NCBI GenBank assembly: GCA_009724975.1
Contig: SRXB01000131.1
Coordinates: 1 to 6,110, forward strand
Direction: 5' to 3'
Source: a bacterium
GTDB lineage: Bacteria; Desulfobacterota; Deferrisomatia; Deferrisomatales; BM512
Length of the DNA stretch: 6,110 nucleotides
The notes beneath the pieces were generated by a model. That model did no database searches and had not been told where the DNA came from. It was given only the letters and a program-made list of their open reading frames with translations. Of the stretch, positions 1 through 6,027 are shown piece by piece; the first letter of the stretch is position 1; each line of letters begins with the position of its first letter. A program made the position numbers and the translations under genes.

Positions 1-1158
1 GGCCTTTTGCCTGCCGGGCTGGTTGGCGGTTATGATGGGCGAGGTTTCGGTGAGGCCGTAGCCCTCGTAAATCGGGATGCCGATGGCGCAGAAGAACTTC
101 GCCAGCTCGGGGGCGAGCGGCGCACCGCCGGAGACGAATATGCGTATGCGCCCGCCGAACTTCTGGCGTATTTTCGAGTACACGAGCTTGTCGGCGAGGT
201 TGAACTTGGCCTGGAGCAGGCAGCCGACCGGCTTTCGGGCGTCGATGCGATCGCCCACCTTCGTCGCGACATCTATCGCCCAGAAGGCTATCTGCTTTTT
301 GGGGAATTTCTCCTCCATAGCCTTGGCCTGTATGCCCGCGTAAATCTTCTCAAAGATTCTGGGGACGCTTACGCACACCGTGGGAGCGACCTCAGAGATA
401 TTCTCGGCGACCTTGTTCATGTTCTCGGCATAGGCGACCACCGCGCCGGAGTAAAACATGACGTAGCACCCCATCCTCTCAAGCACGTGAGCCAGCGGAA
501 GGTGAGAAAGGTGGGTGTCGCCAAGGCCGATGTCGAAAATGTCGAGGGCCGCGCCCGCATTGGACATGATGTTGCCGTGGGAGAGCATAACCCCCTTGGG
601 CTCGCCGGTTGTGCCGGAGGTGAAGATTATGGTGCAGACGTCGTCGGGCGAGGAGGCGTCGATGCGCTCGTTTATCGCGGCCACGTCGGCTTTTTCCCTT
701 GAAAACTCCTCAAGGGAGGTGAATTTGGGGTTTGCCACGCCTGCGAGGGCTTCCTTCTCGAAGACTATTACCTTTTCAACGGTGGTGGCGTCATCGATTA
801 TCGCCGCCAGCTCCTTGACCAGCGCGGCGTCGGAGCAAAAAACAAAGCGGCTACGGGAGCGGTTCAGAAGGCTAAGGACCTCGGGGCCGGTAAGGGAGGG
901 GTAGATCGGGACCACTATTCCGCCGGCGCTGAGAATCGCGGCGTCGGAGTTGGACCACTCCCAGCGGGTGTGTGAAAGTATCGCGGCGCGGTCGCCTGTT
1001 TTTAGCCCCGCTTTTATCAAGGCCGAGGCGCTTCTCAAGACCTGCCCGTAGAAATCTCCCCACGACATATCCGCGTAAACGCCGTCTTTCTTGAATTTCA
1101 CGCAAGTGTTTTTCGCCCATTTGGCGGCGCGGTCGCGGAACATCTTGGAAATTGTCAT
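1..1158 (-). CDS. Long-chain fatty acid--CoA ligase (AMP-forming), 3' end beyond the window
   Basis: This enzyme activates a fatty acid with ATP to an acyl-AMP and then transfers the acyl group to coenzyme A, feeding beta-oxidation or lipid synthesis. The frame stays open for 386 codons from the ATG at 1158 to the window edge; relatives are about 600 residues, so roughly the last third, with the mobile C-terminal domain, is missing. Visible ANL-superfamily motifs in order are the N-terminal WEW...GGIVVPIYPSL region (about 66-89), the phosphate-binding loop TSGTTGEPKG at 180-189, HLPLAH at 219-224, SGGAPL at 343-348 and the adenylate-binding GYGLTETSP at 366-374. A GGGGG Shine-Dalgarno run lies at 1165-1169, six bases before the ATG, and a TTGACA promoter lies upstream. 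The motif set resembles the FadD15/FAA1-type long-chain branch, but the exact acyl substrate cannot be read from the sequence. No frameshift is seen. Confidence 0.93.
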   Translation of the reverse strand, partial: MTISKMFRDRAAKWAKNTCVKFKKDGVYADMSWGDFYGQVLRSASALIKAGLKTGDRAAILSHTRWEWSNSDAAILSAGGIVVPIYPSLTGPEVLSLLNRSRSRFVFCSDAALVKELAAIIDDATTVEKVIVFEKEALAGVANPKFTSLEEFSREKADVAAINERIDASSPDDVCTIIFTSGTTGEPKGVMLSHGNIMSNAGAALDIFDIGLGDTHLSHLPLAHVLERMGCYVMFYSGAVVAYAENMNKVAENISEVAPTVCVSVPRIFEKIYAGIQAKAMEEKFPKKQIAFWAIDVATKVGDRIDARKPVGCLLQAKFNLADKLVYSKIRQKFGGRIRIFVSGGAPLAPELAKFFCAIGIPIYEGYGLTETSPIITANQPGRQKA

Positions 1159-1195
1159 GATTTACCCCCAAAAAAAGATCGTATGGGACTGGTAA

Positions 1196-1224
1196 ATGCT
1201 AGGGAAGGCGGGTTAGGCTGTCAA
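1196..1224 (-). promoter_or_regulatory. Sigma70-like promoter of the acyl-CoA synthetase gene
   Basis: Read on the minus strand, a perfect -35 box TTGACA (1219-1224) is followed by a 17-base spacer and a -10 box TAGCAT (1196-1201, four of six consensus bases). Transcription would start near 1188-1190, giving a leader of about 30 bases that includes the GGGGG ribosome site. The spacing and position are right for the gene starting at 1158. No operator palindrome was found around it. Confidence 0.68.
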
Positions 1225-1265
1225 GAAATAAGGGGCTTCACCCTGCGCAGGTCCGGCTTTTTTCA

Positions 1266-1451
1266 ATGTCGGGCCCGAAGGCGAAAAAAGTTATGAAAAA
1301 CCGCAAGGCGCTGGCGGTGTGGCTGGTTTTCGCGGCCCTTTTAGCCGCCATGCTCTACACCCTCTGGGGCGTTTCCACCGGCAAAATTCCGACTCGCCAC
1401 GGCTACGGGCGAGCCGGTTTCGCCAAGTACAGCCCCTGCGCCGAAAGCTAA
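1266..1451 (+). CDS. Small single-pass membrane protein, unknown function
   Basis: A 61-residue protein that I do not recognise. It has a strongly basic N-terminus (KAKKVMKNRK, residues 5-14), one hydrophobic helix at about 15-36 and a short polar tail with several Gly, Tyr and Arg residues. The charge pattern predicts the N-terminus in the cytoplasm and the tail outside; an uncleaved anchor is more likely than a signal peptide. The codons are rich in G or C at third positions, like the neighbouring genes, which favours a real gene. The ATG at 1266 is the first start after an in-frame stop at 1200-1202, but no good Shine-Dalgarno precedes it. The ATG at 1293 would also keep the whole helix and has AAGG 11 bases upstream. 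No plus-strand promoter was recognised. Its stop overlaps that of the convergent DUF362 gene (shared bases 1448-1451). Confidence 0.6.
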   Translation: MSGPKAKKVMKNRKALAVWLVFAALLAAMLYTLWGVSTGKIPTRHGYGRAGFAKYSPCAES

Positions 1452-2560
1452 TCCAGCACGATAAGCTCGTAAGCGCGAGAGCCGAGCCCCAGCTTTTGGG
1501 CGTGCTCCATTTGAATGTTCCAGTCGGCGTGCGGGTGTACGCCCAGGAATTTGTCGCCCCCCTCACCGTGGTTGCTTTTAAGCGCGCTGTCGGCCTGGCC
1601 TATGGCCTTGTTGACGAGATCGGCGCTGGCCTGGTCGATTGCCACGGGGTCTTCGGAGGCGAGTATCCCGATATCCGGCACGATGGGGGCGTCGGCGTTG
1701 GGCATGCAGTCGCAGGCGGGGCTGATTTGCATTAGGAAATTCAGGAATACCGCCCTCCCCCTCTTGTTTTCCATCGCGCCAATAGCGTATTCGGCCATCT
1801 TGGCCTGCATCGCCCCAGGCCCCTCGGTCCACTGTATCAATATTACCCTTTGCGGGCAGGCGATGACGCACTGGCCGCAGCCGGCGCACTTTTTCGGATC
1901 TATTACAGCCTTTTTCTCGATCATCGAGATAGCGCCGTGCGCGCAAAAGACAAGGCAGTGGCCGCAACCCACGCACCCCTTGGCCTTCACCTTCGGGGCT
2001 ATCGACGAGTGCATGGAAAGTTTGCCCTTTCTGGCCGCGCAACCCATGCCCAGGTTCTTTATGGCGCCGCCGAACCCCGAAAGCTCGTGGCCCTTGAAGT
2101 GGGAGAGCACCACGGCGCTGTCGGCCTCGTAAAATTCCGTGGCGATATGGACTTTTTCGTAAATTCCCCCCTTTACCGGAACCTCCACCCCGTTTTGACC
2201 CCTAAGTCCATCTGCTATAATCAAAGGAGCGCCCACAACCGCGTAATCAAAACCGTGGAGGATGGCGACCTCAAGGTGGCTGACCGCCTCGGAGCGCGAA
2301 CCGGTGTAAAGGGTATTGGTGTCGGTCAAAAAAGGCCTCGCTCCGGCCTTTTTAACGGCATCCACGACCCTTCGGGCGAAAATCGGCCTGATGAAGGAGG
2401 TGTTGCCCTCCTCGCCGAAGTGTATCTTTATCGCGGTGCGATCCCCTTCCCTGACGCTCCGGCCAAGCCCCGCGCCGGAGAGGAGCGAATCTATTTTCTG
2501 GAGGAGATTTTTGCGGGGCGAGGTTCGCATCGAAGAAAAATATACGCTCGAAGGGGCCAT
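1448..2560 (-). CDS. DUF362 domain protein with two 4Fe-4S ferredoxin motifs
   Basis: A 370-residue protein of the DUF362 / COG2768 family, whose members are annotated as iron-sulfur proteins without a settled reaction and are common in anaerobes. The DUF362 core shows KIHFGEEGNT (45-54), TDTNTLYTGSR (79-89) and SHFKGHELSGFGGAIKNLG (153-171), followed by a conserved-looking GC at 173-174. Two classic CxxCxxCxxxC clusters follow, with cysteines at 196, 199, 202, 206 and 225, 228, 231, 235. Together they could bind two 4Fe-4S clusters for electron transfer. There is no signal peptide or membrane helix, so it is probably cytoplasmic. The ATG at 2560 is preferred because GGAGAG precedes it at good distance and the family N-terminus (SSVYFSSMRTSPRKN) begins just after it. 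An in-frame ATG at 2578 would add six residues but has no ribosome site. The partner and substrate are unknown. Confidence 0.9.
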   Translation of the reverse strand: MAPSSVYFSSMRTSPRKNLLQKIDSLLSGAGLGRSVREGDRTAIKIHFGEEGNTSFIRPIFARRVVDAVKKAGARPFLTDTNTLYTGSRSEAVSHLEVAILHGFDYAVVGAPLIIADGLRGQNGVEVPVKGGIYEKVHIATEFYEADSAVVLSHFKGHELSGFGGAIKNLGMGCAARKGKLSMHSSIAPKVKAKGCVGCGHCLVFCAHGAISMIEKKAVIDPKKCAGCGQCVIACPQRVILIQWTEGPGAMQAKMAEYAIGAMENKRGRAVFLNFLMQISPACDCMPNADAPIVPDIGILASEDPVAIDQASADLVNKAIGQADSALKSNHGEGGDKFLGVHPHADWNIQMEHAQKLGLGSRAYELIVLD

Positions 2561-2565
2561 ATGCG

Positions 2566-2571
2566 CTCTCC
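2566..2571 (-). promoter_or_regulatory. Ribosome binding site that decides the DUF362 start
   Basis: On the minus strand GGAGAG lies five bases before the ATG at 2560. The alternative in-frame ATG at 2578 is preceded only by an A-rich stretch without a Shine-Dalgarno match, so the downstream start is favoured. Confidence 0.7.
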
Positions 2572-2611
2572 ATGTCATTTTTTAGTTACGGATTGTGTGG
2601 TTTGGAATGTA

Positions 2612-2638
2612 CCATAGGAAAATAGCCTTAGCCATAGG
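2612..2638. promoter_or_regulatory. Twin CCATAGG boxes, candidate operator in a divergent intergenic region
   Basis: CCATAGG occurs at 2612-2618 and again at 2632-2638, exactly 20 bases apart, about two helical turns, so both boxes face the same side of the DNA. On the minus strand one copy sits in the spacer of the candidate DUF362 promoter and the other just downstream of its -10 box. AGCCT (2624-2628) and AGGCT (2636-2640) also form a 5-bp stem with a 7-base loop here, an alternative explanation at the RNA level. No known regulator is recognised from the motif. Confidence 0.35.
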
Positions 2639-2648
2639 CTGAAGGCAA
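2619..2648 (-). promoter_or_regulatory. Candidate sigma70-like promoter for the DUF362 gene
   Basis: On the minus strand TTGCCT (2643-2648) and TATTTT (2619-2624) are separated by 18 bases; each box matches four of six consensus positions. The start would fall near 2612, leaving a leader of about 50 bases. The match is moderate and could arise by chance in AT-rich intergenic DNA. No comparable promoter for the plus-strand operon was found in the same region. Confidence 0.4.
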
Positions 2649-2661
2649 GAGAGAGGGATTT

Positions 2662-2665
2662 GGAG
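2662..2665 (+). promoter_or_regulatory. Ribosome binding site that decides the carD-like start
   Basis: GGAG lies six bases before the ATG at 2672. An in-frame TTG at 2660 has no properly spaced ribosome site and would add four residues that the CarD family lacks. Confidence 0.7.
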
Positions 2666-2671
2666 AACGGA

Positions 2672-3163
2672 ATGTTCGACGTCGGGGACAAGGCAGTTTA
2701 CCCCGCCCACGGTGTTGGCGAGATTCTGGCGGTGGAGACGCGCGAGGTGATGGGCAATAAAATGTCCGTTTACGTCATGCGCGTAATCGACCGCAACATG
2801 ACCATCATAATACCGGTGGCGAAATCCATAGAGGTGGGGCTAAGGCCGGTTATCTCCTGCGGAGAGGTGGACGCCGTCTTCACAGTCCTGCGCCAGCGCG
2901 GGCGGGTGGCCGACGGTCAGACTTGGAACAGGCGCTTTCGGGAATACAGCGACAAGATAAAGACCGGCTCAGCGCTGGAAATAGCGCAGGTGCTGCGCGA
3001 CCTTTACCTCCTTCGCACCGGCAAGGCCCTTTCTTACGGCGAAAAGCGCATGCTCTCAACCGCCATCGAGCTTTTATCGCAGGAAATAGCGGTCGCCAGG
3101 GGCGAGGCGGCGAGCAAGGCGCAGGAAGAGATTTTATCAGTCTTCGGCGACATCAGGGGATGA
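2672..3163 (+). CDS. CarD/CdnL-family RNA polymerase-binding transcription regulator
   Basis: CarD-family proteins bind the beta subunit of RNA polymerase and stabilise the open promoter complex, notably at rRNA and housekeeping promoters. This one is 163 residues, the usual length. The N-terminal Tudor-like RNA polymerase-interaction domain begins with FDVGDKAVYPAHGVGEI (residues 2-18) and runs to about residue 60. The helical C-terminal domain contains the conserved tryptophan at 85 (TWNRRFREY), which in characterised CarD wedges into the upstream edge of the bubble, then LRDLYLL (108-114) and SYGEKRMLSTAIELL (121-135). The ATG at 2672 is supported by GGAG and by the family N-terminus. It is the first gene of an operon; its TGA overlaps the next start as ATGA, which suggests translational coupling. 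It is a stand-alone CarD, not the domain at the start of Mfd. No clear promoter was found in the 93 bases upstream. Confidence 0.93.
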   Translation: MFDVGDKAVYPAHGVGEILAVETREVMGNKMSVYVMRVIDRNMTIIIPVAKSIEVGLRPVISCGEVDAVFTVLRQRGRVADGQTWNRRFREYSDKIKTGSALEIAQVLRDLYLLRTGKALSYGEKRMLSTAIELLSQEIAVARGEAASKAQEEILSVFGDIRG

Positions 3164-4203
3164 CCTTGAATCTGAACATAATGCTTTACAGGGCTTTTCT
3201 GGTTGTTTTTCTCGTGGTGGCGGGTCTTCTAGCCGGCCCCACCGTCTTCCCCGCGGTTTCCGACCCGGGCGGGGCGGGCGCCGTTGTCGGGTGCTTCGTT
3301 GGCTTCATCATCCTTTTAATCGAGCGCGCCATAAACCGCACCCCTCCCCACGTCATGCTGGGCGGCGGCCTCGGCGCACTGGCCGGAGTATGCGTGGCGC
3401 TCGGCATAGGCTTCATGGTAAACCTCAAAAGCCTTCCGGCGGCCTTCAACCTCGCCATTTTCGTCCTCTTGGGCCACTTCGGCTTCGTCATAGGAACCCG
3501 CGCGGTGCGCTCCTTCAAGTTCACCTCCGGAAAAACCGCCGTCACCGGCACAACCTCCCCCAAAGTCCTAGACACCTCCGCCATAATCGACGGACGCATC
3601 GTGGAAATGGTGGAACTTGGCTTCGTGGGCGGCAACATAGTGGTCCCCAGCTTCGTCCTTCGCGAATTGCAGGGCATCGCCGACTCCACCGACCCACTGC
3701 GGCGCGCCCGTGGCAGGCGCGGCCTTGGCGTTCTGGAGCGGCTGAACTCGATGGAGGGAATAGAGGTTAACGTGACCGAGGACGACTTCCCGAAGGTAAA
3801 GGAGGTCGACCAGAAAATCGTCGCATTGGCCCGCCTGAAGGACGCCACGGTCGTCACCACAGATTTCAACCTCGCCAAAATAGCAGAGCTCCAGGGCCTT
3901 CGCGTCATGAACGTCAACGAACTTTCGCAGGCGCTTCGCCCCGTGGTACTACCAGGCGAGCCGGTGCGCGTGACCATACAGAAAGAGGGCAAGGAGCCCG
4001 GCCAGGGGGTGGGCTACCTTGAGGACGGCACGATGGTCGTCGTCGAGGAGGGCTACGCGCACATGAACGAATCGGTGCGGGCGGTAGTCACCTCCGTTTT
4101 GCAGACCAGCGCGGGCCGCATGATCTTCACCCGCTCACCAGAGGGTGACGAGCAGGCGGTTGACGTAAAGGAAAGGCGAAAGGTTTGGCGCAGGTCGAGC
4201 TAA
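3160..4203 (+). CDS. YacL-type integral membrane protein with PIN and TRAM domains
   Basis: A 347-residue protein matching the YacL family: a four-helix membrane part, then a cytoplasmic PIN nuclease fold and a TRAM RNA-binding domain. Hydrophobic helices lie at about 9-31, 37-55, 65-87 and 95-113. The PIN domain starts at VLDTSAIIDGR (137-147) and shows the four acidic residues expected for metal binding: D138, E169 (VLRELQ), D217 (VDQKI) and D235 (TTDFNLAK). TRAM covers about 262-325, with the hallmark stretches EGKEPGQGVGYLEDGTMVVV (276-295) and VLQTSAGRMIF (313-323). All PIN acids are present, so ribonuclease activity is plausible, but the cellular target is not established. The ATG at 3160 overlaps the carD-like stop. 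AGGGG abuts it directly, so the in-frame TTG at 3166, six bases beyond AGGGG, is a credible alternative start. The 3' end overlaps ispDF by 19 bases. Confidence 0.92.
   Translation: MTLNLNIMLYRAFLVVFLVVAGLLAGPTVFPAVSDPGGAGAVVGCFVGFIILLIERAINRTPPHVMLGGGLGALAGVCVALGIGFMVNLKSLPAAFNLAIFVLLGHFGFVIGTRAVRSFKFTSGKTAVTGTTSPKVLDTSAIIDGRIVEMVELGFVGGNIVVPSFVLRELQGIADSTDPLRRARGRRGLGVLERLNSMEGIEVNVTEDDFPKVKEVDQKIVALARLKDATVVTTDFNLAKIAELQGLRVMNVNELSQALRPVVLPGEPVRVTIQKEGKEPGQGVGYLEDGTMVVVEEGYAHMNESVRAVVTSVLQTSAGRMIFTRSPEGDEQAVDVKERRKVWRRSS
4167..4176 (+). promoter_or_regulatory. Purine-rich ribosome binding site for the TTG start of ispDF
   Basis: AAAGGAAAGG lies inside the end of the upstream gene, its last AAGG eight bases before the TTG at 4185. 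An in-frame TGA at 4161-4163 and the absence of any ATG or GTG before the nucleotide-binding motif leave TTG as the only usual start codon for this protein. Confidence 0.6.
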
Positions 4204-5357
4204 AAACCTACGCCGTCGTCACCGCCGGCGGCGTCGGAAAACGCATGGGCTCGGCGGTCGCAAAGCAGTTCCTCTCCATCGGCTCAAGGTCGATTCTCTC
4301 GCGCTCCATAGAAAACCTCTCGCGCTGGCCAGCCCTTTCGGGCATCGTCGTCACGGCCCCCGCCGACTCTCTTGAAGAAACCAGAAAATTAATCGAAAAA
4401 GACGGGCTTACAAAGGTCTTGCGCGTCGTCGCGGGCGGCGTGGAACGCCAGTCCTCGGTCATGAACGGCCTCATGGCCCTTTTCGAGGCTGGCGACGCCG
4501 ACATGGTGCTCATCCACGACGGAGTTCGCCCCTTCCCACCGATCGAAAAGCTGGACGAACTAATCGCCGCCGCAGTCCCGCAGGGCGCGATAATAGCCCT
4601 CCCCTCCACCGACACCGTTAAAATCTGCCGCGACGGAAAAATCGAAAAGACCTTCGAGCGCCAAAAAGTCTGGCTTGCCCAAACCCCGCAGGCCTTCCCC
4701 TACGGCCTCATCCTCAAGGCCCACAAACTTGCCGAGGAACGCGGCTTTCTGGGCACCGACGACTCCTCGCTCGCGGAAGCGATGGGCCTTTGCCCCCGCG
4801 TTGTCGAGGGGACGCGCTCCAACATCAAGATTACCACTCCGGAGGACCTGAAATTGGCCAGATCCGCCCTAGACGCCCCCGCCCTCTCCATCGGCCACGG
4901 CTACGACGCCCACCGTCTGGTCGAAGGGCGCGACCTCATTCTGGGCGGAGTGAAAATTGACCACGCCAAAGGGCTTTTGGGCCACTCCGACGCCGACGTG
5001 CTGGCCCACGCCGTCGCCGACGCCTGCCTGGGCGGGGCGGGCCTGGGCGATATCGGCAGACACTTTCCCGACACCGACGGCAAATACAAAAACGCAGACT
5101 CGATAGAGCTTTTGCGAAAGGTCGGCGCACTGGTGCGCGCCTCCGGGATGCGCGTAATGCGCGTAGACGCCACCCTCATCGCCCAAAAGCCGAAAGTCGC
5201 CCCCTTCATTGCAAGAATGGAGCAAAACCTCTCCGCCGCGCTGGGCCTTGGCGAACGCGGAGTGACGGTGAAAGCCACAACCACCGAGAAAATGGGGTTC
5301 GAGGGGCGGGAAGAGGGGATAAGCGCCCACGCGGTGGCTCTTCTGGAATCTATTTGA
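4185..5357 (+). CDS. ispDF: Bifunctional IspD/IspF: MEP cytidylyltransferase fused to MEcPP synthase
   Basis: One 390-residue chain carries two steps of the MEP isoprenoid pathway. The IspD part (about 7-228) joins CTP to methylerythritol 4-phosphate; IspF (about 236-390) cyclises the phosphorylated product to MEcPP, releasing CMP. IspD motifs are AVVTAGGVGKRMG (10-22) with R20 and K27 at the expected catalytic positions, GGVERQSSV (84-92), HDGVRPF (111-117), QTPQAFP (166-172), TDDSSLAEAMG (191-201) and NIKITTPEDL (213-222) with K215. IspF shows GHGYDAHR (237-244) with zinc ligands D241 and H243, GHSDADVLAH (266-275) with ligand H275, GDIGRHFPDTD (288-298) and KATTTEKMGFEGREEGI (363-379). The linker is only about eight residues. 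All catalytic residues checked are present, so both halves should be active. The TTG start overlaps the PIN/TRAM gene by 19 bases, and a terminator follows the stop. IspE, which works between these steps, is not encoded nearby. Confidence 0.96.
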   Translation: MAQVELKTYAVVTAGGVGKRMGSAVAKQFLSIGSRSILSRSIENLSRWPALSGIVVTAPADSLEETRKLIEKDGLTKVLRVVAGGVERQSSVMNGLMALFEAGDADMVLIHDGVRPFPPIEKLDELIAAAVPQGAIIALPSTDTVKICRDGKIEKTFERQKVWLAQTPQAFPYGLILKAHKLAEERGFLGTDDSSLAEAMGLCPRVVEGTRSNIKITTPEDLKLARSALDAPALSIGHGYDAHRLVEGRDLILGGVKIDHAKGLLGHSDADVLAHAVADACLGGAGLGDIGRHFPDTDGKYKNADSIELLRKVGALVRASGMRVMRVDATLIAQKPKVAPFIARMEQNLSAALGLGERGVTVKATTTEKMGFEGREEGISAHAVALLESI

Positions 5358-5382
5358 CCTAAGGCTGCCTAGACGATTGAAT

Positions 5383-5409
5383 GGGAGCGTTTTTGCCGCT
5401 CCCTTTTTT
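5383..5409 (+). terminator. Intrinsic terminator of the carD-like/PIN-TRAM/ispDF operon
   Basis: A perfect 7-bp stem GGGAGCG (5383-5389) / CGCTCCC (5397-5403) with a 7-base loop is followed by six T residues (5404-5409). It begins 25 bases after the ispDF stop and is oriented for plus-strand transcription. No T run follows it on the other strand, so it looks one-directional. Confidence 0.9.
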
Positions 5410-5499
5410 GTTTGGGTAAAGTGGGGTAGAATATTTTGCGGTTGTTTTGGATTGGTTTGTTTTGGGGAAATGGGGAGGGGAAATGAAGCCTTTTAATTT

Positions 5500-5537
5500 G
5501 TTGGGTATCGCTTCGCTCCACCCAACCTACCCGACTA
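5500..5537 (+). repeat. REP-like palindromic element, left copy
   Basis: The element begins GTTGGGTATCGCT and its core ends ACCCAACCTAC; the outer arms GTTGGGT and ACCCAAC pair as a hairpin around a GC-rich centre. Over the first 31 bases it matches the reverse complement of the right copy apart from one substitution and one single-base gap; the last positions (to 5537) match more loosely. From memory, near-identical GTAGGTTGGGT...ACCCAAC elements are dispersed in intergenic DNA of many unrelated bacteria. It lies about 90 bases after the ispDF terminator. Confidence 0.8.
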
Positions 5538-5645
5538 GGCGGAGGATTTGAAGCTGGTATTTTTAATGTCCAAGTAATTATTTTCATAAGGACACATTTA
5601 AAAGAAGAGTCATGCTGTGAGTAAGGTATCTAGTCGGAGAAGCTT

Positions 5646-5954
5646 ATGGAAAACCATGTAATATTTCTTGTTACACTAGGAGTTATTTACATTGTTTCGG
5701 GTGCAGTGGCAATTTTAAGCTACTTTGTTGCAGCCCCATTGCTCATTGCTGAGCATAAAATTCTTTCTTTAAAAGAGCAATACTTGAACTTCGGTAATTT
5801 AACGTATATCTACAGCAATATAAGGTCATTGAGAGCGCGAGGAGTTCAAAAAGCTGGCATTGTGCTTTTGTTTATTAAATATAACATCTTAATTTGCATT
5901 ACTTCTTTTTTAATTTTTGCCATTTCGGCAATAATTATTGGGCGAGCCGGTTAG
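5646..5954 (+). CDS. Small two-helix membrane protein, unknown function
   Basis: A 102-residue protein that I do not recognise. It has two long hydrophobic segments, at about 5-34 and 71-98, separated by a polar, mildly basic stretch (35-70, with KILSLKEQYLNFG and RSLRARGVQK). This predicts a hairpin inner-membrane protein with both ends on the same side. The first helix has no signal peptidase site. GGAG at 5636-5639, six bases before the ATG, supports the start. Codons are AT-rich (TTT, ATT, TTA, ATA), unlike every other gene here, and the gene sits between inverted REP-like repeats, both hints of acquisition from another genome. It appears to be transcribed alone because a terminator lies upstream; its own promoter was not identified with confidence in the 236 bases before it. 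There are no catalytic motifs, so the function is open. Confidence 0.72.
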   Translation: MENHVIFLVTLGVIYIVSGAVAILSYFVAAPLLIAEHKILSLKEQYLNFGNLTYIYSNIRSLRARGVQKAGIVLLFIKYNILICITSFLIFAISAIIIGRAG

Positions 5955-5959
5955 ACGTG

Positions 5960-5998
5960 TAGCCGTGTAGGTTGGGTGGAGCGCCAGCGATACCCAAC
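5960..5998 (-). repeat. REP-like palindromic element, right (inverted) copy
   Basis: It reads GTAGGTTGGGTGGAGCGC followed by CAGCGATACCCAAC on the plus strand, inverted relative to the left copy. The arms GTTGGGT (5971-5977) and ACCCAAC (5992-5998) pair. It starts a few bases after the stop of the small membrane gene, so its hairpin would form in the 3' end of that transcript. The preceding GTGTAGCCGTGTAG contains a short direct repeat of GTGTAG. Confidence 0.8.
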
Positions 5999-6027
5999 GA
6001 TTACCTTCGAGCGCTTTAGCGCGAGCT

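Larger units (their letters stand above)
5500..5998. mobile_element. Candidate AT-rich insertion bounded by inverted REP-like repeats
   Basis: Two inverted copies of a roughly 38-base element, at 5500-5537 and 5960-5998, enclose one small membrane protein gene. The DNA from 5641 to 5940 is about 33% GC by hand count, against a clearly GC-rich left part of the window. The whole unit is about 500 bases and encodes no transposase, so movement would need an enzyme supplied elsewhere. No convincing target-site duplication flanks it. The alternative is chance juxtaposition of two dispersed palindromic repeats around an AT-rich gene, which is quite possible. Confidence 0.35.

Noticed and set aside
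7..702. Long plus-strand open frame of about 231 codons
   Set aside because: It lies wholly antisense to the acyl-CoA synthetase, whose motifs are unmistakable. The translation has no recognisable family pattern and is explained by GC-rich codons mirrored on the other strand.
2576..2578. Upstream ATG for the DUF362 protein
   Set aside because: It has no ribosome site, and the added six residues precede the normal family N-terminus; the ATG at 2560 is better supported.
1515..2617. Plus-strand open frames opposite the DUF362 gene (1515-2132 and 1850-2617)
   Set aside because: The minus-strand frame carries both 4Fe-4S motifs and the DUF362 signatures over the whole length; the opposing frames show no family pattern.
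3186..3992. Minus-strand open frame of 268 codons
   Set aside because: It is antisense to the PIN/TRAM gene and its product is dominated by Ser, Thr, Arg and Pro without domain motifs, typical of a mirror frame.
5369..5587. Minus-strand open frame of 72 codons containing GWVERSDTQ
   Set aside because: That peptide is simply the REP-like repeat read as protein, a frequent source of false hypothetical proteins. The frame also runs through the ispDF terminator.
5490..6008. Target-site duplication around the repeat-bounded unit
   Set aside because: The bases just outside the two copies (TTTTAATTT on the left, GATTACCTT on the right) do not form a convincing direct repeat.
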